This document shows, in pieces, positions 1 through 10,892 of a stretch of 64,000 nt of DNA (the first letter of the stretch is position 1; each line of letters starts with the position of its first letter). This DNA comes from Mytilinidion resinicola (Eukaryota > Ascomycota > Dothideomycetes > Mytilinidiales > Mytilinidiaceae): contig NW_022985441.1 in NCBI RefSeq assembly GCF_010093595.1, forward strand, positions 1,295,838 through 1,359,837. The letters are read 5' to 3'. The position numbers and the translations under genes are program-made. The notes under the pieces are model-generated. The model saw nothing but the letters and a program-made list of their open reading frames with translations, searched no databases and was not told the origin of the DNA.

Positions 1-1361
1 GGGAGGCTAGGGATGCCAGGAGCTCCCGTGATATTTGTCGGGGAGGCAGGCAATGAGCGAAGTGCTGGGATGGGCAATGAAGGCAGAGACGGGACGGCAA
101 CCGATATAGCGATAGTTGGGATCGGAAGACCGCGCAAGCCTACTGACGGAGGTGATGGAAGAGCAACGGGCGGTAATGAAGGAAGTCCAGGAAAGGCGAT
201 AGGAACGCTTGGGACAGGAAGCCTGACAGGAAGGCTAGGAAGCGAAGGAGCTCTAGATGGAAGTCTAGGTACCGAAGGAGCTCTAGGGGTAGGAAGAGCA
301 ACAGGGAGTCCACTAGGAAGTCCCGGTAGCGGTAGCGAGGGAACCGCAACGGGTAGCGAAGGAAGCCCAGGGACAGGAAGGCTGGGAAGGGTAGGGATTG
401 GGAGACTAGGGACGCCAACGGGTACGCTCGGAATTGCAACTGGAATGCTTGGGATTGCAACAGGAAGACCGGGGATGGGAAGACTCGGCGCCGAGGGAAT
501 CGCCACAGGAAGTGAAGGCAGCCCAGGGATGGGGGTAGACTGGAAACAGGAAGTACAGGCAGCGATGGGATCGCAACGGGAACTGAAGGAATAGCAACAG
601 GCAGTGAGGGGACTGTAATTGGAAGGCTAGGAATAGCGGGGAGGGCGGGAACAGGAAGTGCAGGGAGCGAGGGGACTGCAACAGGCAGTGAAGGTACCCC
701 AGGGATCGGAAGGCTGGGAATAGGAAGTGCAGGGAGCGAGGGTACTGCAACGGGAATTGAGGGGATTGCAGCTGGAAGGCTAGGAAGAACTGGGAGAGCA
801 GGAATAGGGAGTGCAGGGATCGAGGGGATCACAACAGTCACTGAAGGAATTGCTACAGGCACTGAAGGAATTGGTACTACAGGCACAGGCAGTGAAGGAA
901 TCGCAACGGGAAGTGAAGGTAGCACCGGTATAGCAACTGGAAGGCTGGGAAGAGTGGGGACCGGAAGTCCAGGAACTGGGAGCCCAGGAAGAATAGGTAT
1001 GCTAGGGGCAGAGGGAACCGTGGGCGGAGTGGGAACAGGAAGTCCGGGAAGAACGGGGATGGTTGGAGCTCCGATAACGATGCCACCTTGACGGAGTGTG
1101 AACACAAGGCGGGCCGGAGTGGAGCAAAGAGCTGTGTAGTGTAAAAGTAGAAAAAGTGAACTAACCTCCGCCAGATGCTTGAACGTTGCCAAGCGAAATA
1201 GCACCCGACTGCGCAGTGCTGAAGGGTAATCCTGGGATTGGAACAGGGATTCCAGGGACGACGGGGAGGGCGGGCACTGCAGGCCGCACTGCTGGCAGCG
1301 CCATAGCATCCATGGTGTTCAACATCGCGAGGATGAGAACAGCCATTTTAGCGTCCATCAT
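1..1361 (-). CDS. Secreted Pro/Val/Leu/Ile-rich repeat protein (partial, frameshifted)
   Basis: Exon 1 is 1361-1166 and exon 2 starts at 1086 after a 79-nt GT-AG intron. The ATG at 1361 opens a signal peptide (MMDAKMAVLILAMLNTMDAMA) followed by a low-complexity chain of degenerate 5-10 residue units such as PSLPVAIPS, IPGLPVPIP and LPSLPALP, with no acidic and very few basic residues. This is an elastin-like composition. The repeat runs in one frame to about position 537, then continues in a different frame from about 530 down to position 1, with no stop at the window edge. The switch sits in a five-base G run (531-535 on the + strand); a run length divisible by three would restore one frame. 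I recognise no family. An extracellular or cell-wall structural role is inferred only from the signal peptide and composition. The frameshift could be a real mutation, a sequencing error, or an unseen splice. Confidence 0.6.
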
Positions 1362-2239
1362 GGTAGCGACGGGAGCTGATTGAAAGAACGAGTGGCGATG
1401 AGTAAGAATATCTCGATATATTCTCATATAACGAGGGAAGAAGAGCCGCGACGCCTCGTAAAAGGACCGGCGACTTTGCGAGAATAAGTACTATAGCCAA
1501 GGTGTATAACGATGCGGGTTGAACCCAAGAGAGACAGAGGTGTGCATTCTTCATCGATGCGCAAGGAATCCGTGGTACAACTGCCTATAGCATTCCATCC
1601 GCTTTGCGAAATACAACTATGGGGCCCAACTGTAGGATGCTATAGTGCCCCTTGCCTTGATGGTTACCTATTTTCAATGCCCATGGAATGTGTGGGAGCG
1701 ATATAGAGATGCAACTCATGACGTCTTTCGAAGTCTATATGATGCACTCAATTCTTTGCTAATTGTGCGCGTCCGGTGTCGAAGCTGTGTCTTTTCCGCA
1801 GTTAGTAAAGAGTGCTACTTCTATGATACGTAGGAGAATTACCACGGTGGCACGCGCCCCCTGGCCGTCGTAGTCTTCATATTCCACCCACAGAGCAAAT
1901 CCAGCTCCAAGGAGTGCCCCAAGCACTTTCTAGACAGCGTGTGTATGACGGTTTAGCCTCGCGAGGGCACCCTGTGACTTGCATCTAGAACCTCGAGAGA
2001 TTCGATAGGCTCAAGGACTGAATGAGCCCATTGGAGCAACTGACAATGTTTCAAGCGGGGTAGCTACATGAAGCTGGGTTTGCTCCAGTCTGCTTTGCGG
2101 ATTCGATTAGCCAACCCGGATTGCGTGTCAAGCGGAATGCTCATCTACCGCTCTGCAGGACCTGGAGTACCGGCTTGGTATGCAGCAAGGCATCACCCGG
2201 GCAGGATCATCGCATCGTGTGTTTTCCGAGCCAATTGAA
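1362..2239. other. Intergenic, no gene seen
   Basis: This is the upstream region of the repeat protein and the downstream region of the SUZ-domain gene. Only short chance frames are present. No RNA gene or clear repeat was recognised. Confidence 0.5.
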
Positions 2240-3148
2240 CTACGCAGTGGCTCCTCCCCTGGGCGCAAATCCAAAGCCCCCTCGTCCACTCGAGTTCGGC
2301 CCACGAGGCTCACGGATTGGCTGTAGTTCATTTGGCGTGGCCGGCCGACTGCCGGGTCCACTATCTGCAGCCTCTTTCTTCTGGATGTACACGGAATTCG
2401 GCTTGATCGAGTACGCCGGATCGTAAAGCTGTCTCCTCTGATTGTTCCCGGCTCGGGCAGGTGACTGATCATTGCTGGACGATGGCTGGCTGTCCCGCCC
2501 GCCTCTTCCCTTGCCCTTGCCTCTCGACTGCCGGCTAGGAGACGCGCGACCTTGAGATTCCTCGGCTGGGGTGGCTGAGGTCCCGAATAGTTTCTCGCGC
2601 ACCTCGTTGTACTTGCGCTGCTTCTCTTCACGTTCGCGCTGAGTGCGTACGCGTTGCTCGGCTACAGACTCAGCCCTTCTCTTTCTTGCTTCCTCTTCAC
2701 TGTCTTCATCGTCATCGAGCTTCAGCCCACCCATTCCCGAGGTCGCGTCGTTGCGTGACAGCACTTTTGGCGGCGGCTTGCGACTAAGCACAGTGACGCT
2801 CGGCTTGAAAGTAGACTTCAGGGGAACATTGTTCTTTGCTTCCAGGAAGAGGCGACTATCGGCGTTTTCACTAGAGATATGCTGTTAGCCCAGAGCTTGA
2901 GTAATTCATGCGAGACGTACGCGGAATCCCAGAGTTGCTTATTCAGTTCCTGATGCTTTGCTTTGCGCTCAGATTTAGATATCTTAACCTCGGCAGGCGG
3001 GTCTTCAGGTTGGGGTACAGAGTTCTGCTTCTACCAGGCTGTCAGCATTCTCTTGCACGAAGTATACTGGTACATCTCCAGCGCTCACATCGGCAAGAGA
3101 CTCCCAGTCGTCGTCCCAGGCGTCGGGCACAGCAGCTTTCTTGCTCAT
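2240..3148 (-). CDS. SUZ / SUZ-C domain RNA-binding-associated protein
   Basis: Three exons (3148-3089, 3030-2921, 2870-2240; introns 58 and 50 nt) give 266 residues. The protein starts MSKKAAVPDAWDDDWESLAD. Its middle part has the SUZ signature: VLSR repeats before an Arg/Glu-rich helix ending RKYNEVREKLFG. The C-terminus has the SUZ-C type motif PIREPRGPN followed by RGG-like residues (SGRGGFGFAPRGG). SUZ domains bind RNA and are found in translation or mRNA-stability factors; a human relative of this size is SZRD1. The first acceptor could be either of two AGs three codons apart (GTAG or GCAG), which would only add or remove KQ. The family call rests on the two motifs; the cellular role is inferred. 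Confidence 0.8.
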
Positions 3149-3475
3149 TGCGAATTGTAGAGTAGTACGTATCTGCGGATGCTGATCTAATGTGTTCAGT
3201 GGTGTTAGTGCGGGAGTAGATTTGGTCTCGAGTGTGGGCTGGATGGAGTTGAAGTCCCTTGGTTCTCATCGGAGTGCAGGGGTCGTGAGGGCCGAGCCGC
3301 ATTTCAATGCTTGAATGCCCAAAGCTTCAGCCCTACGCAACAACCACCCTCCCTCCCACTGCTGCCTCATTGAACCCCACTACACCACACTCCTGCATTA
3401 CTACGCACCGTTGAGCTATCTCTGAGGCTCTTTAAAGACAGCACTACACTTCGTCTACACGTACACATAGACACG
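3149..3475. promoter_or_regulatory. Divergent intergenic promoter region
   Basis: The 327 bp lie between two divergent start codons and should hold both promoters. A CT-rich stretch is present at about 3340-3420. No specific operator was recognised. Confidence 0.45.
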
Positions 3476-4084
3476 ATGTCAGGTATACAGCTTGGCCCCG
3501 CCACCCTGCGACGTCAATAAGTCGACTCACCTCTCCCAGCAGACGCAGACGGCGACTCCCAGATGCACAGTTCCCCCGAAGTCGACGTCGACGATGACGA
3601 GATGTTCCCCGACGAAGCAGACGGGCCCAGCACGCCCACAAGACCCACGTCCGGTTCCCAACTCCCAGCCTCCGAGCTGTCCCCGCCGAACTCGCAGGGC
3701 CCATCGAACCTAGGCGGCCGGGAGGACCTGCTCTCCACCTTCAACCACAGCCCCTCGACTCTGAACGAGAACGGGAAGCGTGTGCTGAACGCGACACCAG
3801 CCTCTGGAATGCCCAAGTTTGCGGCGACGGGATCGGGGGAGCATCAGCACAAGCCCTCGGGCTATACGTGGGACAAGGCTGAGGACGAGCCGGGCTACGC
3901 GTGGCTGAACAAGAGGGCGATGGAGGAATACTATCGTGCCTCGGAGCAGATAGTAGACAAGAATGCGATGATTAGGAGTGCGTTGCCGTGATTGCCACTT
4001 CATGGAGTTGTATGCTGATAGGCTATAGACAAGTACGGCGATCCACTCGACACGAAGAGCTCGGCGAGAAAGGGAGGATCATAG
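3476..4084 (+). CDS. Small conserved fungal protein of unknown function
   Basis: Exons 3476-3482, 3540-3977 and 4029-4084 (introns 57 and 51 nt) encode 166 residues. The first exon is only seven bases (ATG TCA G). The N-terminal half is acidic and Ser/Pro-rich, with DVDDDEMFPDEADGPSTPTRP; it looks disordered. The C-terminal half carries the most structured-looking segment, GYTWDKAEDEPGYAWLNKRA followed by EYYRASEQIVDK and a terminal KYGDPLD. Such a Trp/Tyr-rich helix followed by a DP(L/F)D tail looks conserved, but I cannot name the family. The gene is divergent from the SUZ-domain gene and convergent with the methyltransferase. No catalytic motif or membrane segment is visible. Confidence 0.75.
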
Positions 4085-4610
4085 TCTATTCTCATCTATG
4101 CTGGAGCTCGATTTCTTGAAGGCGTTTAGGCGGCATTGGGGGTCTGAGCAACCAAGGGGGGTTTATACGATTCCACGATCAGAGTTCTATCTGACATTTG
4201 CGAATGCGTTGATCTCAGAACTCTTAGCATGGATGTGGACTGTAGGTGCGAGGTTCTGGCTGGGAGTCCGGAGAAGAATAGTCTTGGTCAAGCGCTGATA
4301 TGGCTGTGCTCCGTCCACACTCGCTAGCCTCAAAATGACGAATATTCGGGCTGATTGTTCTGTGCTATTATCTACAAATATAAATGCTCAACTTCTTGTC
4401 ATCCGATTAAGTATTTAAAGTGAGATATTCAAGACTTGCGCATTCGCAAACATCACGGTGTAGAGACAAGTTTATGAAGAGGTACTGTAATTCAATTCCA
4501 CCTTCTCGGTGCCCCGAAGTATTAAACATTACTGCCCTAAGCTACTTTTAAAGTAGCAATCTGATGCAGTCGTCTTCGTCAGCAATAAAGACGGTCATTC
4601 GGCCATACTA
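4085..4610. other. Convergent intergenic region
   Basis: The region holds the 3' ends of two convergent genes. It is AT-rich around 4360-4450 and 4530-4560, as expected for 3' UTR and polyadenylation signals. No gene was seen. Confidence 0.45.
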
Positions 4611-6095
4611 TCATTCAAGCATATCCGAATCAACGTCCGTGTCAACGTCTACATCAACGGAAGACGCCTCCGTACCTGCCCTCGCCCAATAGCCCTCCCA
4701 ATTGAATTTCAGTACTTCGTTGCCCCAAGAGGCCCACCCGGCCACGAGGTGCCTAGGAAAGATCTCGAGCGCGCTGTAGTCATCCGGATCCGGCATGAAC
4801 GGTGCGATCAGGTCCTTCAAACACGGCTTCCTAGAATGCATATCCGGAACCCCTGCAATGACTCTCCTCTTAATTTCTTGAGCTGGTTTTGCGACCGAGT
4901 ATGACGTATTGGCTGCTCTACCTAGCAGCAAGACTTCATAAGGCTTCCTCCAGACACTCTCCATAGAAAGAATCGGCTCTCCCTTAATAGTAGTCTTGAT
5001 CCATATCCACTCCTCAACAAGTCCGACATTCAACCGCTTGAATAGCCCACCAGGCCCGAGGACTAAGTCTCGCAGCGCAGGTTTGTTGGTGATCCAGATG
5101 CCGACCAGGGCGTCGTGTTCGATGTAGAGGTCGAGATCCATTTTCAGAATCATATGTTTGAGTTTAGGAACGCTGTAGTAGGTAGTGTAGGAGCCTTTCC
5201 GCCTGGCTGAGCGGTTCGGCCATGGGGGATCGAGGAGGACGAAATTGAAGTGGCGTGGGAGCCTGTGATCCTCTGTGATTTCGCGGAAGGCTGTGCGGAA
5301 TGGAGTTGGCTCGACGCAATCGTGCAAGAAGAATGTAGACTTCGGAGGGATTTTGAAGGTTAATTTGGGGGGATCCGGCAAGGATTCGCTTGCGGCTTTG
5401 GAGACGACTAGTTCAAGAGGTTGGCCGTAAGAGTTATGGAAAGCCCAGTCCCATGTCTCCTGAATGGACTTTGGCTCTCCAGGGTCTCGGGAGGCTTTGG
5501 AACCAGATGCATCATGGGGCTCCTCGTATGAGACATTCCAAGGTGCATTTGAAGGCCCGCCGGCGAGAGAGACGTTGAGAGAAGCCATCCTGGCGCTGAG
5601 GTCATCCTTGGTCTCCTCCTGGAGGCTTCTCAGGTGTTGGTCTAGGGAAGCTTCAGGATCCATGACTGGTGGGGTGCTTGGAGCTTCTCCCTTCGCTCCT
5701 TTCGCTTTTGAAAAGGGCTGTGCCATGACCTTTCGAGGAAGACACCAGTCTCCAGAGATGTTCGCTTTGATTTCCGCAAGAGCTTTGCTGACTAACTCGG
5801 CATAAATCGCGTGAAGCTCCTCGTCATACTGCTTGCCCACTTTCGCCTTTGCGGCCTCGGATTTAGGGTCATTGACTGAGAAAGGCTCTGCAATAGGATT
5901 GGAAGAGAGAAGTATGTCGTCGCTGATGCCCTGAGCTGTGGATATAGACAGCGGGATGTCGATGAGGGTGATATCGCGTGCGTCGTTTTGATAGAGAACG
6001 GGCGTGGGCGTCATGATGCAACTCGTCTGTGATGAATCCCCATTCTTGCCTTCATCGCCACCCAGATCTATGTGCTTTTGAGAGTGAGAAGCCAT
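4611..6095 (-). CDS. MT-A70 family (METTL4-like) adenine N6-methyltransferase
   Basis: This is a single exon of 494 residues from the ATG at 6095; the frame stays open upstream only to a non-ATG codon. The C-terminal ~200 residues are the MT-A70 methyltransferase fold. The catalytic DPPW tetrad is at about residues 289-292 (VLLDPPWPN), followed by YYSVPKL, LVGIWITNK, EEWIWIKTT and VWRKPYEVLLLG, and a proline/aspartate-rich end of the domain (LEIFPRHLVAGWASWGNEVL). This arrangement fits the METTL4 subgroup, whose members methylate N6 of adenine in DNA or of 2'-O-methyladenosine in U2 snRNA. The N-terminal half has no recognised domain. It ends in an acidic tail of Asp/Val repeats. The SAM-dependent activity follows from the family; the substrate (DNA or RNA) cannot be read from sequence. 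Confidence 0.85.
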   Translation of the reverse strand: MASHSQKHIDLGGDEGKNGDSSQTSCIMTPTPVLYQNDARDITLIDIPLSISTAQGISDDILLSSNPIAEPFSVNDPKSEAAKAKVGKQYDEELHAIYAELVSKALAEIKANISGDWCLPRKVMAQPFSKAKGAKGEAPSTPPVMDPEASLDQHLRSLQEETKDDLSARMASLNVSLAGGPSNAPWNVSYEEPHDASGSKASRDPGEPKSIQETWDWAFHNSYGQPLELVVSKAASESLPDPPKLTFKIPPKSTFFLHDCVEPTPFRTAFREITEDHRLPRHFNFVLLDPPWPNRSARRKGSYTTYYSVPKLKHMILKMDLDLYIEHDALVGIWITNKPALRDLVLGPGGLFKRLNVGLVEEWIWIKTTIKGEPILSMESVWRKPYEVLLLGRAANTSYSVAKPAQEIKRRVIAGVPDMHSRKPCLKDLIAPFMPDPDDYSALEIFPRHLVAGWASWGNEVLKFNWEGYWARAGTEASSVDVDVDTDVDSDMLE

Positions 6096-6791
6096 GGTTG
6101 CTGCTGCGAGGCGGCCTGGTAGCTTTAGGTGAACCGTTTTTCGACGCCTTGAGGTTGAGCCTATTACTTTGCCCACTCGTTGGGACACCTCAGACAGTGC
6201 TAAACACGTGTACCTAGATTTAGCTACAGTTTTGAGGGTGTGATTAAGTTACGCCAGCAAGGCTGATTCTTACAAAGTCTCTTCACGGACGCCTGACTGC
6301 ATTGTCGAGAGTTGCTGAAGGCGAATCAATGTGTTAGTGATGTTGTTGGTGAGCCTGATCGATAGTCGCTGTGGCGCGCGAAACTTCTGGGTCACGCGAC
6401 ACAGCCAGGGTGAGTGCAAGCATTCACGTGCCAGACATACCAGAGAGGCTACCGCGCACAAACGGGTGAATTGCCAGCAGGTGATGTGAGAAAAGGACGA
6501 AGCCAATGGCGGTCGACGAGACGACGCTTTTCGTCGGGTAAGCTTTCGGCGAAAGCGGCGGACCGAGGCCAAAGCCAGGAACGTCATCCAGACCTTGAGG
6601 CTGATTCCTCCTTCACGCCGCCAGACACCGCCCGCATGGCCTTCATGCCTCGAGACAATCCCAGCGCACCCTGAACTCGGCCTCGTCTCCAATGCGCTAG
6701 CACCCTGGAGACACACGATCACACTGGGATGCCATCGAGCATCCTGGGCAGCCATGCCTCCGCTCTCCGCGAGTGGGGGGACCCGAACACG
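6096..6791. promoter_or_regulatory. Divergent promoter region, methyltransferase / LEU5
   Basis: The 696 bp separate divergent genes. A CACGTG box lies near 6424. A 245-codon frame on the minus strand across this region has no ATG-anchored coding signal and overlaps LEU5 exon 1, so I treat it as chance. Confidence 0.45.
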
Positions 6792-7978
6792 ATGACCACC
6801 GTCCAAGTTGCGCCTGCACGGCGGTCGCGTGAGCCTGTGATATGCCCAACCGACGAAGAAGCCGTGGTGCCAAAGAAGCCAGAGCCCGCGCGCAAGGCCC
6901 ACAAGAAGAGCGCTGAGTACATCCTCAAGAGCGGTCTTGCCGGAGGGCTCGCCGGTTGCGCCGTACGCCACCCCTCTCAGCGTTGCCGAAATAGCACTAA
7001 CAATCACTTCAACAGGCCAAAACCGTTGTAGGACCGCTGGACCGTGTTAAGATCCTCTTTCAGACCTCGAATCCCAATTTCACCAAATACGCAGGCAAAT
7101 GGAGCGGGCTACCGGTTGCCATAAAGGACATTTACATCGCCGACGGCCCTCGTGGGCTGTTCAAAGGCCACTCCGCCACACTTCTCCGCATATTTCCTTA
7201 CGCTGGGATCAAGTTCCTCGCATACGAGCAGATCCGCGCACGCTTCATCAAAGACCACACCCAAGAGACGTCTGTGAGACGGTTCCTGAGCGGAGCCTCG
7301 GCCGGTTGCGTCTCCGTCTTTTTCACCTACCCGCTCGAAGTCATCCGCGTGCGTCTAGCCTTCGAGACGCGCAACGAGTCTCGCTCGACTCTCCGTTCCA
7401 TTTGTCGAATAATCTACAACGAGCGTCCCCCCCCAATCCACGTCGAGGCCAGCCAGGCGGCCGTGTTAGCCCCTCTGACCACCGCCACCGCTGCAGTCCA
7501 GAAGGTTGCGCCGCGTTATGGCCTCTCGAACTTCTTCCGCGGCTTTACTCCCACCCTTCTCGGCATGCTTCCGTACGCCGGCGCATCATTTCTCGCCCAC
7601 GACACCGCATCTGACATCCTCCGTTACCCATTGCTCGCTCCTTACACCACAATCCCCAGTTCGGAGGGTAGCGCCGTGGATCCAAACAAGCCTGCACAAC
7701 TGCGGTATTGGGCCGAACTCGGCACAGGTGGCTTTGCAGGCTTTACCTCCCAGACAGTCTCGTACCCTCTCGAAGTCATCAGGCGGCGAATGCAGGTTGG
7801 CGGCGTGGTCGGAGATGGGCACAGACTAGGCATGGCAGAGGTGATAAAGAGGATAAATAAGGAGAGGGGGTATAGGGGCTTTTTCGTGGGCTTGACAATT
7901 GGATATGTCAAGATTATTCCCATGTCTGCAGTGAGCTTTTATGTTTATGAGCGGGGCAAGTATTATCTAGGGATATGA
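6792..7978 (+). CDS. LEU5: Mitochondrial coenzyme A carrier (Leu5 / SLC25A16-42 type)
   Basis: Two exons (6792-6962, 7016-7978; 53-nt intron) encode 377 residues. All three mitochondrial-carrier repeats are present, with signatures PLDRVKILFQ, PLEVIRVRLA and PLEVIRRRMQ, each followed downstream by the G-x-F/Y-x-G element (GLFKGH, FFRGFT, GFFVGL). Repeat 1, with TSNPNFTKYAG and the surrounding residues, matches the yeast Leu5 branch that imports coenzyme A into the matrix. The insertion between repeats 2 and 3 (IHVEASQAAV onward) is typical of that branch. The protein sits in the inner mitochondrial membrane. An in-frame ATG at 6729 would add 21 residues; I prefer 6792, which has A at -3. Family assignment is firm; the CoA substrate follows from similarity. 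Confidence 0.85.
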
Positions 7979-8313
7979 GATCAAGCGGCTGGCATTTTTT
8001 GTCTACATTGTCTGCGGCATAGGCGTTTATTCGGGAAACCAATAGACGGATCCTGCTCTGGGGCCTGGAAGAGCGCATGGTGTGGTAGTCTAGCATCATT
8101 CGATTGTAGGTCGTCTGTATATATTACAACAAGATCTGCGTATTTCCGAGGCCTGGTGATCTATGTCACGGGGTAAACCAACTCGACAGCGGATCCGCAA
8201 AGAATCTAACGCCCCTGGCAGTGTCGTAGATGTATATACAAGCTCTATCGGACATCCAACTCAAAGTGAAGATCATGTAGCCAACGCTCCGGTAGTCAAT
8301 CCAACCCCCAATT
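7979..8313. other. Convergent 3' intergenic region
   Basis: These 335 bp hold the 3' flanks of LEU5 and the F-box gene. No gene or repeat was seen. Confidence 0.4.
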
Positions 8314-9262
8314 TCACATTCCATAAAACGCCTCGTACACCAAATCCCACTTATCGCAGCCAAGAGCACCGGATAACCAATCTTCTAGTTCGTTATAGAC
8401 GATTCCGGCATCTACCGGTCTGTATGTGTTGTCTCTCGTATCGGACTCTGCTTGTTGCACGATAGCTAAGCGACGTTGGAGGGCTCTGGAAAGACGCCAC
8501 CATCAGTGAACCGAACAACATGACTGAGGAACCATTGGACAATTCTTACTTGTCTGCTCTATCAACACACTTCAACGTATCGTAGACGAAGGTCGGGCCC
8601 TGCCACAACACTTCTTCGCCAAACGCGACCTCAACTTGGCGACGGAAGTCTGCGTCATCGGCACGATGCTCATTGTCGACAATCCCCTTACTCTGCTCAC
8701 AAGCCTCGTCGTGGCAGAAATACAGCGCCAGCCAGAGCGAGACCAAGGAGGTAATCGACATTTTGTGCAGAAGGCGGACCTTGTCGCTGTACGAGGCTAT
8801 GCCGAAGTCAGCCACTTCGAACCGCCAACTCATTCAGCGTTGTACTAAGACGCTGAGCTTACTTTGGTCAGACACAGCATATATCAGCTTCAACCCCTCT
8901 TCGAATCTCGCCACGGCCAGCTTCGGCTGGGCCTTGCAGCTGCTCTTGACGATGTAGGACACGCCACTCATTATCCATTTCATCGTCGCGAAGCGCCGGA
9001 GAGCCGTGTGCATAGAGGGGTAGGTCGGCGCGGCCAGGCGGATCCCCATGCGCTCGAGGGTTTCTTGGGGGTAGCGCGCCATGATGTCTTTCACGGTCGA
9101 GGCCTCGTAGTTGGCTGTGAGGTTGCGGAAGCGGCGACATGTCTGACGGAAGGATACCCAGGATTTCGTAGAGGCTAGGCCTAGTTGTGTGCTGATTTCG
9201 AGGATAACTTCTGGAGGCACTGCATCGAAAGGGTTGTGGTTGGCTACTTGGATGTCCGACAT
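8314..9262 (-). CDS. F-box protein
   Basis: Exons 9262-8863, 8796-8550 and 8485-8314 (introns 66 and 64 nt) give 272 residues. An F-box lies at residues 10-50: NPFDAVPPEVILEISTQLG, then SWVSFRQTCRRFRNLT. F-box proteins recruit substrates to SCF ubiquitin ligases through Skp1. The rest, rich in charged helices, has no recognised substrate-binding repeat. The first intron is a multiple of three and contains an in-frame TGA, so unspliced RNA would give a truncated 142-residue product; its 3' end has a CTGAC branch-like element and ATAG. The second donor is GTAAGA. The last exon (ending LVYEAFYGM) follows the frame precisely and is the least certain part. The substrate is unknown. Confidence 0.75.
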
Positions 9263-10892
9263 GTTTGGGGGGGTGATGCGTTGTATCGATACTGGTACCA
9301 GGGCTCGATGAGAGCTGAGGCGTTTAGGGAGGTAGAGAAAACGTATAGAGGAAAAGAAAATCTGACGTACGCAAATTGTATGATGGTTGACTACAGGGTA
9401 GGAATAGAGTGTAGGAAGGTTGACTCCAGAGCACAGCTTCCTAATTTGGTCGCAATGGTATGATCATCCAAACTGAAATATATAACGGTTTCTTCGTTAC
9501 CAGAACGATGAGAAGGTCTTCTAAGACTGAGAATTGATGAGCTGCTGGAAAAGATCCAAGAGGTCCCAATGTCACAATATATGGCTAGTGAAGGGTGCAG
9601 GTCACCCTGCACTCGGCATATGGCGATGAGCACTGTGTTGTCTACCTACTAGTTCTCTACTAGGTCATTCAGGTATCTAGCTACAACGAACTCCGCTAAC
9701 AGCCGGCGCTTAGGACCGCTCGAAGGGACAATATGATCATGAGGCTATGGAGATGCCAGCGTTGCTCTGAGCTGTGCAGAGGTATGACAGGGTGTCGTCA
9801 AGAGCGATTGGTTCATGGATGACGTGTGATAGTTGAAAAGTGAAGACATTGTAAGTCTAGATTTCGCATTCGACGCGAAAATCGCGTGACAGCCCTACCA
9901 GCACAGTCGTTAGGAATCGTTGGGAACTTTGGCGAGTACCCGTTCTAGCTCAATGAACAAAGAGTACCTCGATGGTTCGGCAGAAGACTATACGCGTCCC
10001 TTTAGTGGTTTCTCGACAGTGTCACACTAAAACTGACCAAAAGCTTTTAACATCAAGAGCACGGTACAATACATCTCAACGAATGAACTTGCGACAACCA
10101 ACAGGCTCGAGTACTACGTCCATGCTATAGTCGGAATCAACAGAAAGCGGTGATGATGCTGGATGTTTGAAAGAGATAGTACTGTGCTGGCTGCAGCATG
10201 CCTGGGACCGAAAGACTCCGAGTTGCTGCTCGGATTGAGAGTATTCCAACATCAAAGCTATATGGACTGCACAAAGGCCACCTGAAGCTCGCTCTGGCGC
10301 ATCAGCGGCGCTTTGTTGTAGACTACACGTACGTCGTACGTCGTACGTTGTTCGTACATGCCGACTTCAAGGGGTTCTTTGGCACGGGAATAAGGCACAC
10401 CGATCACTCAAAAGGTGGAGGATGAAGCTGAGTCACAGGGATCGAGACGCGGGCGAAAAGGTAATCATCAAGACCAAAGTCGGTGAAAAAGGGTGAATGG
10501 ACACCCGTGACAGCTAACCGGGCTCCCGCACTCTTCGGATACTGTGGTAACTATTGAATTGTATGTAATCGGGTGTGCTTGTCACGTGCTGGTACCTTGC
10601 AGATGCCAAGCCGTCGATCGCCGAACTCATGCCCGTGAAATGTCGGCCGAAAGAATCGTGCTGACCTAACATGCAGCCCTGTGGCTCCACACAGTGCATA
10701 AGCAGTATCGGGATGCATGGTCGACGGGGTCGGTGAACTCGACCAGAATTGATCAAACGGTATGGGGAGGGGGGAGACTGTAGCTTTTTGTCACATGCTG
10801 CAGGCTGTCTAAAAGACATATATTTGCCGCTCACGGCCCCTTCTGCTTATCACTTTCCAACTTCCAATTTACTCACCTTGTTTACATTCGTC
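9263..10892. other. 1.6-kb intergenic region with a CGTACGT repeat
   Basis: No gene could be supported. A short frame at 10198-10425 lacks any recognisable domain. At 10325-10358 there is a compact array of overlapping palindromic CGTACG units. The MFS transporter promoter must lie in the right part, where CT-rich sequence precedes the ATG. Confidence 0.45.

Noticed and set aside
2121..2426. 101-codon plus-strand ORF
   Set aside because: Antisense to the SUZ-domain gene C-terminus.
6270..7007. 245-codon frame on the minus strand
   Set aside because: It is antisense to LEU5 exon 1 and its promoter, has no recognisable domain, and competes with a clear carrier gene.
10198..10425. 75-codon ORF in the 9-11 kb intergenic region
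   Set aside because: No signal peptide, domain, splice support or codon bias.
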